Positions 11,773 to 25,489 of a stretch of DNA of 64,000 nt are shown piece after piece. This DNA comes from Amaurobius ferox (lineage: Eukaryota; Arthropoda; Arachnida; Araneae; Amaurobiidae). The first letter of the stretch is position 1. Each line of letters opens with the position of its first letter. The DNA lies in the NCBI GenBank assembly GCA_951213105.1, contig OX578136.1, positions 70,720,230-70,784,229 of the forward strand. The letters are read 5' to 3'. The notes under the pieces are model-generated. The model did not search any database. It had not been told where the DNA came from and saw nothing but the letters and a program-made list of their open reading frames with translations. A program made the position numbers and the translations under genes.

Positions 11773-13000
11773 GCTCGTTAGCAGGATAACTGCCGTAAAA
11801 ATGACTTAATCAAAATGAAATTTTAGTATGTTGTTCAGACGGTCTGTAGGACCTATGGGAATATAAATGAATAATATCACCCAATTAGTTTTGGATTGAA
11901 CGCGGGTTGAAAAAATGAAATACAGTGAGCCCTATGGGACCTAATTTTTCAAACATTTTTTAAGCGGATTTAAAATTCACAAATAGCTTCGAAAATTTTA
12001 GGTAATAGTCAAATTGTTCCATAAAATATATAAAAAAAAATTCAGCGAAATATATTCAGTAGTTTTTTAAATAAAAATTAAAATAATAATTACACATCTT
12101 ATATGAAACAATCACGTGACCATGATATGAAACGATCACATGACCTACTTCAAAACGATATATGGCATCTTGTTTCAAAATCGTGATTTTTTAAAGTTCT
12201 TTTTAATTCATATTGAGTGTTGTATCCGTCCTAAAACTACTTTATTTTTGCTTAAATTCTGTGCATCTACATACTAAAACAATACAATGACAATATATTT
12301 GAGTTTAAATTCTCATTCAAATTTGATTATTTCTACAACTAAGCCTATTTTTCACCTATGTAAAATGTAAACAGCAAAATATGTAGAATGAGTTGTATTA
12401 TAATTACTGCATTGCTTTAACACAAAATAATTCAGTCCATGGGGTCTGCATGGATGATATGAATGAAATATTAATTGATTTTATAAAGAGAAGGACGATT
12501 TTTTTCGATGAAGTTTTAAGCATAGAGTTTATGATTTGTAGCTCCATGGTCTTAATTTTTAAATAAAATAAATTATTATAGTATTGTGATGAATGAAATG
12601 AATGGGAGAAAGTTATGAATGAAATCCTGCTTTTATATAGAGAGATCCAGGCGTGTTATTTTTTCTATGACGTCATTTGAATTTATTTCAGTTGTTTTCG
12701 GTGAAGTTTTCAAATATAATAAATTATCGTAGCTTTATGATAGTTTTAAAAATATTACCGTGGAATGTATTGTATTTTAGAGATTTTTAAAGCAGGCAAT
12801 TTATATTTCAATGCCGTCATTTGAATGAAGTTCATTTTTTTCAATGAAGGTTTAAGTTTTCAAATATAATTAATCAATGTAGTATTGTGATAAGTTTAAA
12901 ATATTACGGAGGAATGTATTGCATTTTCGACTTTTTAAAATAAAATTGCATTGAAGTTGGAATGCTTTAAGCATGATTGATCTTTCTTGTTTAAATATTA
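11697..13000 (+). repeat. Dispersed repeat R1, copy 2
   Basis: Homologous to 1000-2020 (same start hairpin, (CTGT)n at 11744-11772, CCTATGGGACCTAATTTTTC, end ATTGATCTTTCTTGT). It is about 290 bp longer. A sub-block containing TATAATAAATTATYGTAG and GGAATGTATTGYATTTT is repeated roughly three times between 12540 and 12960. Confidence 0.65.
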
Positions 13001-15187
13001 AGATGGCTTTGTGACATGACATAGTCGACTGTTATATATGTTCACAAAATTGCAGCACTAAGAAGTTCTCAAAGAATGGTTATGCATGTTATTAAGTTAG
13101 AAACCGGTTCAGAAATGCTTATTGCTGCACTATTATACTTATTTCATGGTTCACTGGTATAGATACTTTATGGCGGTTCAGTAATGCCTAACATGTTGAG
13201 ATGATTGCATTGCATCCTATGTGAAAAATTGATGATTCCTTGATGACAAATGCATCGTATATGTCCTAGTTCCGAATGCAATATACTTCCAATCGATTTA
13301 AAATACTATAGGACATGTTCGTCTTTCTATAGATTTTTAATGAAAACGTTTGACAGAACAATAAAATCATAATTATTAGTTATTTCATTTTATTTAACTG
13401 TAACAATAACTGTGGTGAATACAAGTTTATCAAAAATCCTCAATAAAGTGGTGTGTGTAAAGGAATTTCATTTTTCATTTCGTCTTAAATGTGCACTTTT
13501 GAAATCCAATTCTCTTTTGGTGAAATGGAGTATGGTTTCTTAATTTAACGTTTTCCACTGGAAAGGATGTACAAAATTATATTTATTTGTATTTTTTTAC
13601 AAAAATATTCCACATTATTTGCATTATTATTACATATCCTCCTATCTTTGTTAAATACTGTGGTTGATACTATGCGTCTGTAATCAGTGTTTCAAAATAA
13701 CTTCCTCTACTCCTTGCTTTTGAAACACACTTTATACAGAACTGCTTAAAATAAATTAAACCAAATACTAAAATTCTGCACATATTTAGATTTTAACATG
13801 TGTTAGAATATTAGTAGCTATATATTTTTTGCAACTCGTTGCTCTTTAAAATGATACCCCCGAGGCCAATGTTGCATGCACTCGACCACAATCTGCACAT
13901 ACTGCACTTATTGCTAAAAGTGGACACTTTTAATAATAGGCGATATGACATTTTCACGCAATGCACTTCATATGATAATACATTAAGGTTTATATCCATT
14001 TTGTTGATATGCAATGAAAAAGTGCCATGGAATAAATGTTTAAATTTAAAATAAAATCACAATTAGTTGACTTTCCTTTCAACTCCATACAAGACTTCAA
14101 ATTTGCCATATTTCGTCCTAAGTAATATATGAAAAGCATATTATTTCGTAGTAAGACCAAAAACAAACCTTATAACAATATTTGTACTGCTGCCAAATGC
14201 AAATAATCGTAAATGAAGCTAAACCCTTTATCTTTGATGCCGTTAACTACACGTATTTGTTCTAATTGCTTGCTAATCCTCACAATTTCTTCTGATGGAA
14301 GATTAGCACTACAGAAAACATTTAAGCACATTTACAGGCGCTAAGTGTCTCAACATCTAATTAAGGGTAAGTAGATTAAATTCAAAGATAAACGGAATAA
14401 ATACTGAGTTACAATTAAGTGCTCTGACAACATATACTGTAGAAAAAATTCCGTAAATACGGAATTATACAAATAACATTTTATTTTTTACGTTCTTAAA
14501 ACTGTTAACAGTTTGAATAAAGAAAAAGCAAAGCAATCCCACCGTGAATCTAATACCATGATTAAATGAATGATGTAACAAAGACCCGTAACGTAATTAA
14601 AACCATTGGTTATTTTGGAAACGTGTGGATTTTATTTTCAACCACAAAAAGACCTTTGCGCCAAATGAGAACCACATAGTAGAGAAACTGCTAAACTACA
14701 TCATTGGTGGTACTATATAATGTTCAAGAAAAAAATAAATGATATATTTTGATAATTAAAATGGTATCACGTCTACTTCAATATTTAAACATAAATTAAA
14801 GACACAAATTATGGATAAAAAGGTCATTTAATCAAATAAAACCATCCTATAAGCTGTACAGATATTGAAAGGCCAGAGCGATTTCTGACATCACCATAGC
14901 ATTCATCAGTGACTATATGAAAAGTTACCGTGGACACAAGCTTATATATAGACCAAATCGGCAGACAAAATTTGCATAATCCAGCTATATGGAATAACGA
15001 TAATTAAATGGTATTATGAACAAGCTATTAAAGATTAAACAATTATAAAATTATAATAAAAAGGTGTTATAAACAGGAGATTTAAAAGTTAAACATGATT
15101 TTTTGATTTTGCCTCTATTTTGTTATAATGGATTCTTTGTTGTTCAAGATGTTGGTAAAAACGTGGTTTCATTTGCTGTTAAGGGAG
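13001..15187. other. Long AT-rich non-coding stretch
   Basis: No coding region, RNA or repeat structure recognised. Overlapping short frames on both strands near 13811-14054 have no motifs. Confidence 0.5.
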
Positions 15188-15239
15188 GATTTTTTGAAGC
15201 TTTTGAGGAGGTAGATCTCCTCAAAAGCTTCAAAAAATC
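15188..15239. repeat. Perfect inverted repeat (23-bp arms, 6-nt loop)
   Basis: Arms 15188-15210 and 15217-15239 are exact reverse complements around GTAGAT. The arm contains TTTTTTGAAGCTTTTGAGGA. A perfect stem of this length in otherwise unstructured DNA could be the closing point of a foldback element, an RNA hairpin, or a replication-slippage product. I cannot tell which. Confidence 0.9.
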
Positions 15240-17959
15240 GATTTTTTGTGTAGTAATTTAGTTAGGGGTTTCTTTATTTGACATTTCTCAAATTCACATA
15301 ATGTTGTTCTGTATTTTTTTTAATTTGTAAAATATAGATGGATATTCAATGAATCATAGAATAGAAATTTGCTTAATGGAGAAACGATTTAGAAATAGAG
15401 AGAAATTAGAGTAAGCATAACCGGATACGATTTTGCCATTCAATATGTAATGAATAAGAATGTATTTAATTAAACATATGAAGTGAGAAATAAGAATTTT
15501 ATTGAATCATACACACTAAAGTCCACGAATTATCTTCATTCTTTTATTTTCGTACTGTTGTATAGTGTAAGTACTGTTCTTAGGAGAATCTTTTAATTTT
15601 CATATTTCGAACAGGAAGCAAGTTTAAAAACTTTTCAAAAGCACATTGAGAACACTTTCGAGAAAATAGTCATTTGTGTGAATGTCTGCATGATAGGCTA
15701 AGAATAAATTCTTACAACGAAATATTTTATACTGACGCTCCATGTCCTTAGACGTAGGAAATGGGGTTGGGAATTATAACCACGGAAAGTTGCATTAGTT
15801 CTCCATAAAGTTCACATTGATAAACGAAATATTGTACTGTGCATTCGGTCACATGCCCCCTTAATAAGATCCTGGCTACTACTCGTACTACGCTGACACT
15901 AATGACCCTACTAAGTATTTAAATATTAGCTGTACCCACGCAGAACTCTAGATATCTTTGACATATTTGACGATAGAACTTTGAAACTAACAATTTAATT
16001 AATTCAAAGTTTTGCATTTTTTCATTGAGTGAGATTGTTTTTAACACATTTTACCCTTCGAAGTCTATCAGCTTCATTTCTCAATGCTTTTCTTTCAATA
16101 TCTTCAGCAATTTCATTGGCACTTATGCACTTCTACACGCATTATAACACATACAACTAACTTTCAGTCTTAGAACCATCTCGAAATCAATTAAAAACGC
16201 TGAATAGTTTTTCTTTAATAAGTAAATAAAAAATATTTTTAAATGTTTGTTTAACTTGTTGGCATTCGGCAAAATTGTTTAAAATTGTTCGCATATCAAC
16301 ATGTTTCTCTCCAACTCCATACATCAAACAATATAATATTACATCAGCATTTATCAACAATATTCTTTAACGAAGTAAATGAAGATAAAATTTAAATACG
16401 CGACTGAGTAAGGCCAAACTCGTTGCCATTCGGCAAATTGATAATTAGCCCTTTTTTATGCTACGTACATAAGCAATTAATATGCATATAGATCTTATTC
16501 GCTAGACTATTAATAATCCATACCTCGGAATCGGATATTCCGATTCCTTATTGCAATAACCGATATTCTTCAATTGATCGATATACCAGTAATGATATTT
16601 TGTGAATGAAGTAAAAGAGGAATTATATAATGCGATTTTAAGCAATGGGATATTAATTTATGTTAATTCCGCTATAGAACAATACAATTACAAGGTAATT
16701 AAATATAGCAAGGTACAAGATAATTATTATTTTGTGAGCATACACAGGATATTTCATAAATATTGCACGGCTAAATATTTCTAGAATGATTGATCTTAGT
16801 TCCAAAGTTCCTCGTATGAACATTTTATCATGTGATACCATTTAGTAAAACAGTTCAAAATTTAATTTTTTATACTGACCACAGTTCAAGTATTCAAACA
16901 AAAAAGTTCCAATGTCATACGATCAACATTACTCGAGATATCGTTAATAACATATTTTGACGGATAACTGGAGACTGCATAAATATTTCGATAAAGTAAG
17001 GTGCGATTTTTAAGTTTCCAATGGGAATTTTATATGAAGAAATTGAATTTTTGTACGACCTTTGAAATCTATGCTTTCGCCATTTTTTTTTCAGATCATT
17101 GCATTCGAATTTTATAACTTTAATAATGGTTTCACAGCCAATTTTGTATTTTAGAGATTCATATTTGTTTCAAGAAGTTTGTAAATAAATACGGAACAAT
17201 TTGTTCATTAGAACTTTCTTTCTAGACGGCCGTAGTCAAGTGTCTTTGCATGTTTTCTAAAACATGGCAGGTGACCGAAATTATTATAATCTGAAAGTCT
17301 ATCTTATTTGAATCATTGTTATAAACTGTTATAAACTTTGAAAATTGTTATAAACTGAAATAAAGAAAGCTTAAAAAAGAAAAAAAAACTTAACAATGAA
17401 TTAAAATTTTATAAAAAAACATAGCATAAAATAATATAAATAACAGTATAAACAAGCTCCGTAGACAAAAGGGAATCGCCTTTTTCAGGATAAAGCGACA
17501 GAACAACGTAATCATCACAGCTAACATCACGTATGTTGTGAAAAGATAACCTTTTATTTTTATTCTGATAAAGCCTACTGTTTTGTGCCTTCGAAACCTG
17601 TCAGTACCGTATTGTGCTGTGTTTTTAATGAAGTTCTTACTTTTTACTTAGTTTTGCAGCAGTTTGAGCAAATCAATTTAAATAAAATATTAGGTTCTAA
17701 GCCTATATGTACGCCTCACTATTCTACATAAAACGACTATACGTGACACAATTTAATTTTATTCATTCCTCACAAAACATTAGTGTCTGCAAAAGCACAT
17801 TCCATTTGCTAAAATAAATAATACAATTCACAACCATTTCTTTTATGTGTTGTCAAGAACTGCTATCAAATCGTCCCATCTTTTACGGGTTTTTTTTTTT
17901 CGTACGATGTAGTTTTTAAAATAAACCTGACATTTTGTGTTTACCCAACAGTTACTCTC
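15240..17959. other. Long AT-rich non-coding stretch
   Basis: Nothing recognised. GAATCGGATATTCCGATTCC (near 16528-16547) is a short palindrome. Confidence 0.45.
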
Positions 17960-18260
17960 TCCGGCTCTTCTATATAAATCAAACTGTTAGCCTTTATGCA
18001 ACGCAGATATTTTCATTCTCCTTAGTGTCAACACTCAAACGTTAAATGAAACTAGTTTAGTTTAAAATGCTTTCTTTACTTTTAAAAATTGTAAAGTATA
18101 CACAGACTCTTTTTTGAAGCTTAAACGACATTTTTTTTATTTCCATTTTGTTGAAAACCATTTTCCTTTGGAGGGCAAACATTCAAAATGCGAATATAAT
18201 TCTAAGGAAACTTTTCCTAAGTTGTTTGGACGTGGTGCATAGAAGATAAAAGTGAAGAAT
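17960..18260. repeat. Dispersed repeat R5, copy 1
   Basis: Resembles 39690-39990: shared ATTTTCATTCTYCTTAGTGT, CAACACYCAAAMGTTAAATG and CTGCTTTCTTT-like blocks in the same order. No coding content. Confidence 0.5.
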
Positions 18261-18513
18261 ACATGTATAAATATTTTTAGAAATAATACAGCAGAATATT
18301 TTCAAAACTTTGCGGAAAAAACACGTTTGTATGTAATAATACTATGTGTGAAAACATGATTAGTTCTGTGTAAATATGCCACTTTTGTATCAGATCATGT
18401 TGTTTGAAGCATATTGCCCTACACTGGTTGACCTTAGTAACTGCAATGTTTGGTTTTGATATTGCCAAAGTATATATTTTAAACTGTGTGACAATAACAG
18501 TGAGTAACTCTGT

Positions 18514-18684
<171 letters not shown>

Positions 18685-19554
18685 ATGGGTAATGATTGAC
18701 ATTTACCATCACCATTCATTGACCATTGTGTGTTAGTATTTTCGGGATTGAATGGAACAACAGACGACGAATTATCGATGACGCAATGTATTGATGTAGC
18801 ATTTGCAGTCATTCCAACGGACAAGCGTGTGGACGATGGAAACGATAAATGCATACTAACGTATAGCAAAAATATTGGTGCACATATGTTACAGACGTAA
18901 AATTTAAGTATTTTACACACTTCTACCAATATTGTTTTATAATACATCTTAAAGTAGGGAATCTATAATCAGAAGGAAAATGATACATTTAGTTCTGTAT
19001 TGAGTCCGGCAGATACTGTTAATTGCATCACGTCAACAACCGATGACGAATTTATATACCACACCCTCTGTGGAAACTTCTGGAAAAAACACGCAACTAG
19101 TAAAGTTTTTAACCAATTTAAAAAGTTCGAGAAGTTCCTAAAACTTGCCAAGTTGGGGATATTTCGCTAACCAAGGTAACCGAGTGTATCAATGTTTTGT
19201 CACCAAAGTATCCGAATTTATTACCAAGGTCAACCGACTCAGACCTTCAAATTATAAAGATAGTTCGCAGTTACGAATTTTAACAATTTGATATGAATTC
19301 CGTTGCATGCTTCCTCGCCCTGTGCCTTAAGATGTTTCACATAAAAATATAGGCGATGTATTTACATTCTAGTATTTAAGCTTGCCAAAGACCTGAAAAC
19401 TGACATTCTAAAAATTAAATTGAAATATTGTTATACTTTTCATTATGTATATCAATGTATGACGCCTAACATTGAATTCAGTCACCTTAATCGAATATTA
19501 GGTACTGGTCTTTGATCAATACTATAAGTGTCCAAAGATGCACTTTTTTAGCTC
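18685..19554. other. Non-coding stretch with a less AT-rich patch
   Basis: A plus-strand frame from about 18697 to 18900 is open for some 65 codons with a less biased composition, containing [19 protein letters not shown]. No family is recognised and no splice context is convincing. From 19380 the text resembles 46150 onward (repeat-associated). Confidence 0.3.
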
Positions 19555-19870
19555 ACTGGAAGTAGGGCTCCCATAGAAATCTTGGCCCCCTACAAACATA
19601 TATTGCGCGCCCCTTCATATTTAAATTTCTCATTTTCGGATTTTTTTATGCTTTTCCAGCCCCCAAAAGAAAGTATTTCGATCCAGGACCCCTCTGGAGC
19701 CCAGGCCCCTCCACCATAGTGGAGTCCGTACCCCCGTGTGGATGACCCTGCTGGGGCTTCTGGAGATTTTGGAAAGATATTTCGATATAATACATTTTCT
19801 TCCGCCTCCTAAAGGGGATAGAAATTCCTCTTTCGTTGAATGTTTCCCGGGGTCGCTGTTATAGGTATAA
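19555..19870 (-). repeat. Degraded satellite R6-like segment, C-rich
   Basis: 19740-19870 matches single units of the R6 repeat seen at 46380-46940 in the same orientation (GGGACTTCTGGAGGGTC-like, TTTTCTCCGYC-like). 19555-19740 is rich in CCCC and GGCCCC blocks. No coding region. Confidence 0.4.
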
Positions 19871-21777
19871 AACCCTTACCTAAAAACTTAATGGATATGT
19901 ATACAAATTAGTTTCACAGTGTACAAAATTACCTCAAAATGTATTTTTACAAAATATAGTCATACTAAGGTGGATGACTTTAATACTGTGAGGAAAGAAA
20001 ATATGCTTCTTGTTTGCGTCTTAAGTTCATCTTGTCTGATTTCATATTTTTCCTTTTACTTCTCATTTTCCCCACTAGATGGCGTTACTTTATTATGTCT
20101 TATCGTTTAGTTATTTTTTATTTGTCCGGTATGGTCTAGCTCTCTGTGTTCAGATCCCGGATTTTCAACTCTGAAGATGGAAATTCAAAGACTTTAGATA
20201 CGCATGGCTACTTATTTGCATAGAATTTTCCCCTAGTTCATTATTTTCGAATGCATATTTGCTTAAAAAAGTGGACTGCAAATTTACATGAACTTTTTAC
20301 AAACATGAATACCAGAAACTTCTATTCAGTACTATAAACTGGAGTTGAATAGCATTGAATGGATACTTAAAAATGCTTCCACTCAATATTTGATAACATT
20401 TTACATTTTCAAGCATTTCGTAGATAACATTTTACATCAACTGACCGATATAAGGGTTAATGCTTTTAACTTCAGCAAATGTCTAAAACCACACATATAT
20501 CAAATTGAATTCGCCGGATCAATTACTTTTACAAATTCGTAAAAGAAAAGTGAAAAATAAAATAATCGATTTCAAACAAGGTTACGGAAATTTATTTCCC
20601 TTATGATTCCGCGTCTTTCCTCCTAAGAAAGAGATTTATCACCTCCCAGATAGAATTCTTCGGGGTAGAGACGTATAAAAAATCCTGTGATATTTGATCC
20701 CAGATATCTCGTTTAATATTTCAAATTATTTTCTTGTAAAACTAAATATATTTCTATCTTCAGAGGTCTAGCTCTCTGAAGACAGAAATTATTTTTCCTC
20801 TGAAGATAAGTTTATTTTTCCTAAGTGTTTTTGTAAATTTAGGGAAAATAAACTGTTTTTAAATATCATATTTTTACGATTTTTATCTCTAAACGTATTT
20901 TATCTAGCAGAAATAAAAATATATCAATTTATTTATAAAATAGAGTTCAAGAGGTTATTCATTAATTGAAGTGTTAACTTTCAGAAAGATTATCAGATAA
21001 ACGGTATTTAAATTGTGCATTTATTTGTTTTTGTTATTTATCATATCGGAACGGATTAAACGGCGTTGCTAGGGTCTTAAATAAAGGCTCGATACCTAAA
21101 TATTGCCACCCAGTGTCTGAATCGCTAAATCAGTTTCAATACAAGTCACCACAAAATGCGAAATCCTTAGTTTAAATACAAAGAAAACGGTTTGACAAAA
21201 GTCCTCAGGATATCAATTTCAGGATATCAAAAATCATCGATGCAATTAAACCATATAAAATTATAATTCTGGCCGAGGGAACAGTTGATCTAAACCGTAA
21301 GGTGAGCAACTGTTCCTCAGTATTATTACTCCCAGTCTGGGTTATGGAATCAAAGAACGGATGGCTTCAAGATTTTTTTTTTATTTCGAGCAGTGTGTGA
21401 TATTTAAAGAAGGTGGTGTGAAATTATAAAAATCGGATTAGAAGTGTTGTTTTTATATCGTAATTTAAATATAGAGAAAGTTTTAAACACATGGAAACCA
21501 TATAAAAAGTATAAATTGTTGAAAAATTCAGGAAAGTTATTATATAAATTGTACGCATTCGGTTTGAAGTTTGTTTGAAAGAGAACTTTTCGATCTTTAC
21601 AATGATGTCAAGATAAAAACTCTGTATTTATATATTTGGTCGCTACAGAATCTATTTATGTAAAAATTACTCAAAATAAATTGTGGTGCATCGAGCTAAA
21701 ATATAAAATAACAAAGCAAAACTATAATTTTTAAAGAAATACGCCGAGGTGCCCCTGTGTACGTGGAGACGTAACTG
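19871..21777. other. AT-rich non-coding stretch
   Basis: No gene seen. A short inverted repeat GGAACAGTTG ... CAACTGTTCC lies at about 21279-21316. Confidence 0.45.
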
Positions 21778-21968
21778 TGTACCAAACTTCAAGGCAGTAC
21801 GACGTTTAGATTCCTGGCTACATACTGAAGAGAGAGACACACAAACAGACATACATACATTACATTTTTTAACTGTGTAACTGTGCACCAAACTTCAAGG
21901 CAGTACGACGTTTAGATTCCTGGCTACATACTGAAGAGAGAGACACACAAACAGACATACATACATTT
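21778..21968. repeat. 106-bp tandem duplication
   Basis: The block beginning CAAACTTCAAGGCAGTACGA occurs at 21783 and again at 21889. The copies are essentially identical through ACAGACATACATACAT, so this is a recent duplication. Confidence 0.9.
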
Positions 21969-22239
21969 TTTATTAATTAATTTATTTATTTATCAGCGAT
22001 ACAAAGCGGAATAAGTGCAATTACAAAGATCCTATTTAAAGAATAAATTAACAATAAGAGAAAAATAAAAATATTTATCATAAATCATACATTTTGTGAG
22101 TACCATAGAGATATATACTCTCGAAATACAGTATAATTTCAAGTATAAATTATCTATATTTGACTGGATAGATATATTTATATCTGGAACACTGTTTCAG
22201 ACAGACTAATTATAACAGATTCTTTCAAAATAAAAATTA

Positions 22240-22340
22240 TTAGTTCCAATAAGAACTGACGTTGAGTTGTTTGTTGATCTGCCGAAACCGCTCAGTTGAT
22301 CGCAACCAGGCATAATCCTTTGCACCTCTATCAGAAAATT
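22240..22340 (-). CDS. Possible terminal exon of an unidentified gene
   Basis: On the minus strand a textbook AT-rich 3' splice site (TATTATTATATTTTCAG) ends at 22341. It is followed by an open 32-codon segment and a TAA at 22240-22242. The translation includes RGAKDYAWLRSTERFRQINK. Composition is much less AT-rich than the surroundings, with C/G-ending codons, as expected of a real exon. AATAAA-like signals occur downstream on the minus strand near 21970-21985. I do not recognise the protein, and no upstream exon of the same gene was identified. It could also be a chance frame in a GC-richer pocket. Confidence 0.35.
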
Positions 22341-23257
22341 CTGAAAATATAATAATATAATTTTTCTCAATAAAGAGGAAATAGTTTCCTTTAAATAGCA
22401 AATGCAAAAAGAAATCCTAAAAATGTAATATTTCAAGAAATTAATTTATCATTACACGACATATCTAATATATGTGCTCAAGTTTCACATTTCAGCAACA
22501 AATTCAACAAAACACTTCTGGTGTCTATAACATTTTTAAAAAAATTGTCGAAGAATTATGATGACTGTTATTTCGAATGGCCGTCGACAATTCGACAAAT
22601 CGGTGTTTTTAAATTTTAAATATAATTTTAAACAGTTGATTCTACAAAACACTCATAATAAATAATTATTCATGAACTTTAAATACCTTCACTCTGAGAT
22701 ACCTTGACCTGGGAATTTTGTGTGACACTTAAGCCAAATCCGGCGAATTTGGTATAGCAATGAACATATTCCTAAGATTTTCAACACATCGTTAAGTTCG
22801 ACAGTACACACTGCAGAACAATTTCCTTGATGTGATACATTGATGATCTTATACAGAGCGTTTATGTGCTTCTGTGATATGCAGTTCCATATGTCTTTCT
22901 CTGCCTTTTGTCTAGAAGGAAGAAATCCTCCTTGTTGTTACATCTGACCTCTCCTACGTTATTTTTCTATATAAATTTTACTACCCCATTTTTGTGAGCG
23001 AACACAATCAACCGATTCATTGAAACACTTACTTATTTTCCCTCTCCTTTAGTCACTTCGTCAAATTCTGGAACCAGGTGGACCCTTCACGACACGCACC
23101 AAATTCAATACATGTCATATAAGGAGATATCAAGGCCATCCCATTGCTGGATGTTTTTCATTATTATAGCCAGGCACTCTGCTGTGTCATTCATTAGTAA
23201 ATTTATATTTTTATTTAAAATAAATAACAGGATACCGCTTGCATACAGGAACGTAAT
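22341..23257. other. AT-rich non-coding stretch
   Basis: Would be intron if the neighbouring exon is real. No other feature seen. Confidence 0.4.
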
Positions 23258-23395
23258 TTATTTAAAATTGCGTCATCACACCCTTTCTCAATAAATAAGT
23301 AACACAAATTAATTTTTAAATTGCGTCATCACAATATTTTTAAATAAATTAGTAACAAATATTTATTTAAAATTACGTCATCACAATCCTTTAAA
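23258..23395 (+). repeat. 52-53-bp tandem repeat, three copies
   Basis: AAATTGCGTCATCACA-type motifs start at 23265, 23318 and 23370 (spacing 53 and 52), each preceded by TTATTTA-rich text. Confidence 0.8.
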
Positions 23396-24059
23396 ATAAT
23401 TATTTTGCACTGCAGAAAAATGAGACTAAAAGCACATTTGGATTATCCATACTTAATTTTGTTTCGTTTCGAATATACTATTAATTCATATATGCTATTC
23501 AATTAAGTTACTGAATTAGAGCACTAAATGATGGTATGTTTAACTCAGGTAGCATGTGGAAAAAATATGCTGTATTCATCCGGGTCTCTAAATTAACTAC
23601 TTTCCTACCACTTCCATACAAATTGAAATACAGAATATGAAAATTAATTTTCATCCACTAATATATGAATAAAGTGTAAAGTAATAATCCGCAGAAAATA
23701 TACGAAAAATATATCCATGTTAAGAAAAGACTTAGAATTTTCAAAATATATCATGTTTTAAATAAAATTCCTCATAACAGTTTCCTCATAAATGGTACTT
23801 CCTTATAATATGCTTTGTATATTTATTTTTATATATGAAAAAGTCAAACATTTATATAAAATACAGGATATTCATTCACATAAACGGCTGTCTAAATTAG
23901 TTTGAACTAAAATACTTCTCCATTTCCTTATAATGTATTCAATAATTTCATTTAAAGATGAATGAGTATGCTAAAAAAATATTCATAATATATGTGTTAG
24001 TTTAACCCAAAACTTCTGAATAGAAATTTTTATAAGTCCCACATTCTAAAAAAGAAACT
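23396..24059. other. AT-rich non-coding stretch
   Basis: Nothing recognised. Confidence 0.5.
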
Positions 24060-24380
24060 TTTTTTGCACTTGAGGTTTGAAAAATCCCTTGGTACTAAGT
24101 AATAAAAAAATGCAACCCATACATAAGTTAAATTCATAGAAAAACTAGTATGTGTGGAAAACATGAAAGAAAAGAAAAAAAAAATGAATTTTAGACCGTA
24201 TTTAGTTCATACAGTTTCTCAATTTTTCAGAGAAGTGTTTATTTTTCTCCTTTAAGTTGCAGATGCAGATAATTGGATATCTCGTGAGGATATTGAAAAT
24301 TTTCTAGTACCTGGAAAGTTTGCATACCGAAATCAAAAAGAAATCGAGCTGAAATATTTTAGGAATCGAAATGGAGAGAG
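24060..24380 (+). repeat. Dispersed repeat R4, copy 1
   Basis: Homologous to 34915-35225. Shared blocks are AGTGTTTATTTTTYTCCT, AGTTGCAGATGCAGA, GAGGATATTGAAAATTTT and GAAAAGTTTGCATAC-like. About 75% similar by eye; no coding. Confidence 0.65.
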
Positions 24381-25489
24381 TAAAATAAAAAAAAACAGAA
24401 TATTTCTTTAACTTTTATTATCGCAAAATCTAGTGCTGGAATGAAATATTAAGCAAGTAGCAGGTAATATTTTTGTACGCAGATGTTTTAACTCTTCGGA
24501 GTGTTTGCTGGGCGTCTAACTCCATGAATTTTAAATGTGACCTAAGTGAAAATATTCTTCACACTAGATGTCTCATAACTGACATTACACGCTGAAAGAA
24601 TTTATTTTAATCTTATTTTATGCAGTTAACAGCAATTACAAATACAGTAGAGAGTCATTTATGTGACATCTCCGTCCAATTAACAAGCTGGAACTGAAGT
24701 ACATGCTCGATGATACAGAAATAATTCAGACAGGGGATAGGGAAAGGATGGTTCGAATCGCTGAGTCAGGAAAGTTTTAAAAATGGCGACGACAGTTCCC
24801 ATGTAGCTGCTGGGATTTTATACCAAGGGTAACCATATGTAGGATTTTGTGCAAGAACGTTTATAGATTACATCGCCTACAGTCTGACGAAGTTACACGA
24901 ATCGTCATATATCTCTTCGTAATATACCGATTTCAGTCAGAGATGCCCCAACGATAAATGCGATTCACATCAAATTTGTAAAATATAAGTTTGTAACTCT
25001 TGCAATATTTCTGAATCAATTATAATGTATTATGTATGAAAATTTATTAAACGTAAAATTCTTTTTTACTCACATGATTGCATGCTTTCATTTTATAAAA
25101 CTCAAAGTTCTCTTGGTTCATATTGAGTCATATGAAATTAAGTGTAGTAAGTATCATGTGATACCCACACTAGATTTTTATGTTACAAAATTGAAATATC
25201 CTTCTTTTCATATTCAGTTATATAAGTACATTCTTCAATAGAATACATTCCACGAGCTGCAAAATTATCGATTGAAGTATACCCTTTTTTTCAACTATAA
25301 GATTCCAATCTTCCTGCAAGGCAACTTGCATTTCCATTACACCATACACCTACGCAATACATTTTTGCAATATTCAAATACATAACTTTTAAATATAAGA
25401 GCAGTTGTAAATAAATAAAAAAAATATTATTTGGAGTGTTAATCTCCCCTCGACTTTTTCATGCATTCATACCTTGTTATGTATCAAAT
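24381..25489. other. AT-rich non-coding stretch
   Basis: Nothing recognised. Confidence 0.45.

Noticed and set aside
14879..14918. Hammerhead-ribozyme-like core on the minus strand (CTGATGA then GAAA 17 nt later)
   Set aside because: PLEs can carry hammerheads, but the text between the two motifs does not form stem II and no stem I or III partner is present. The core alone is expected by chance in 64 kb.
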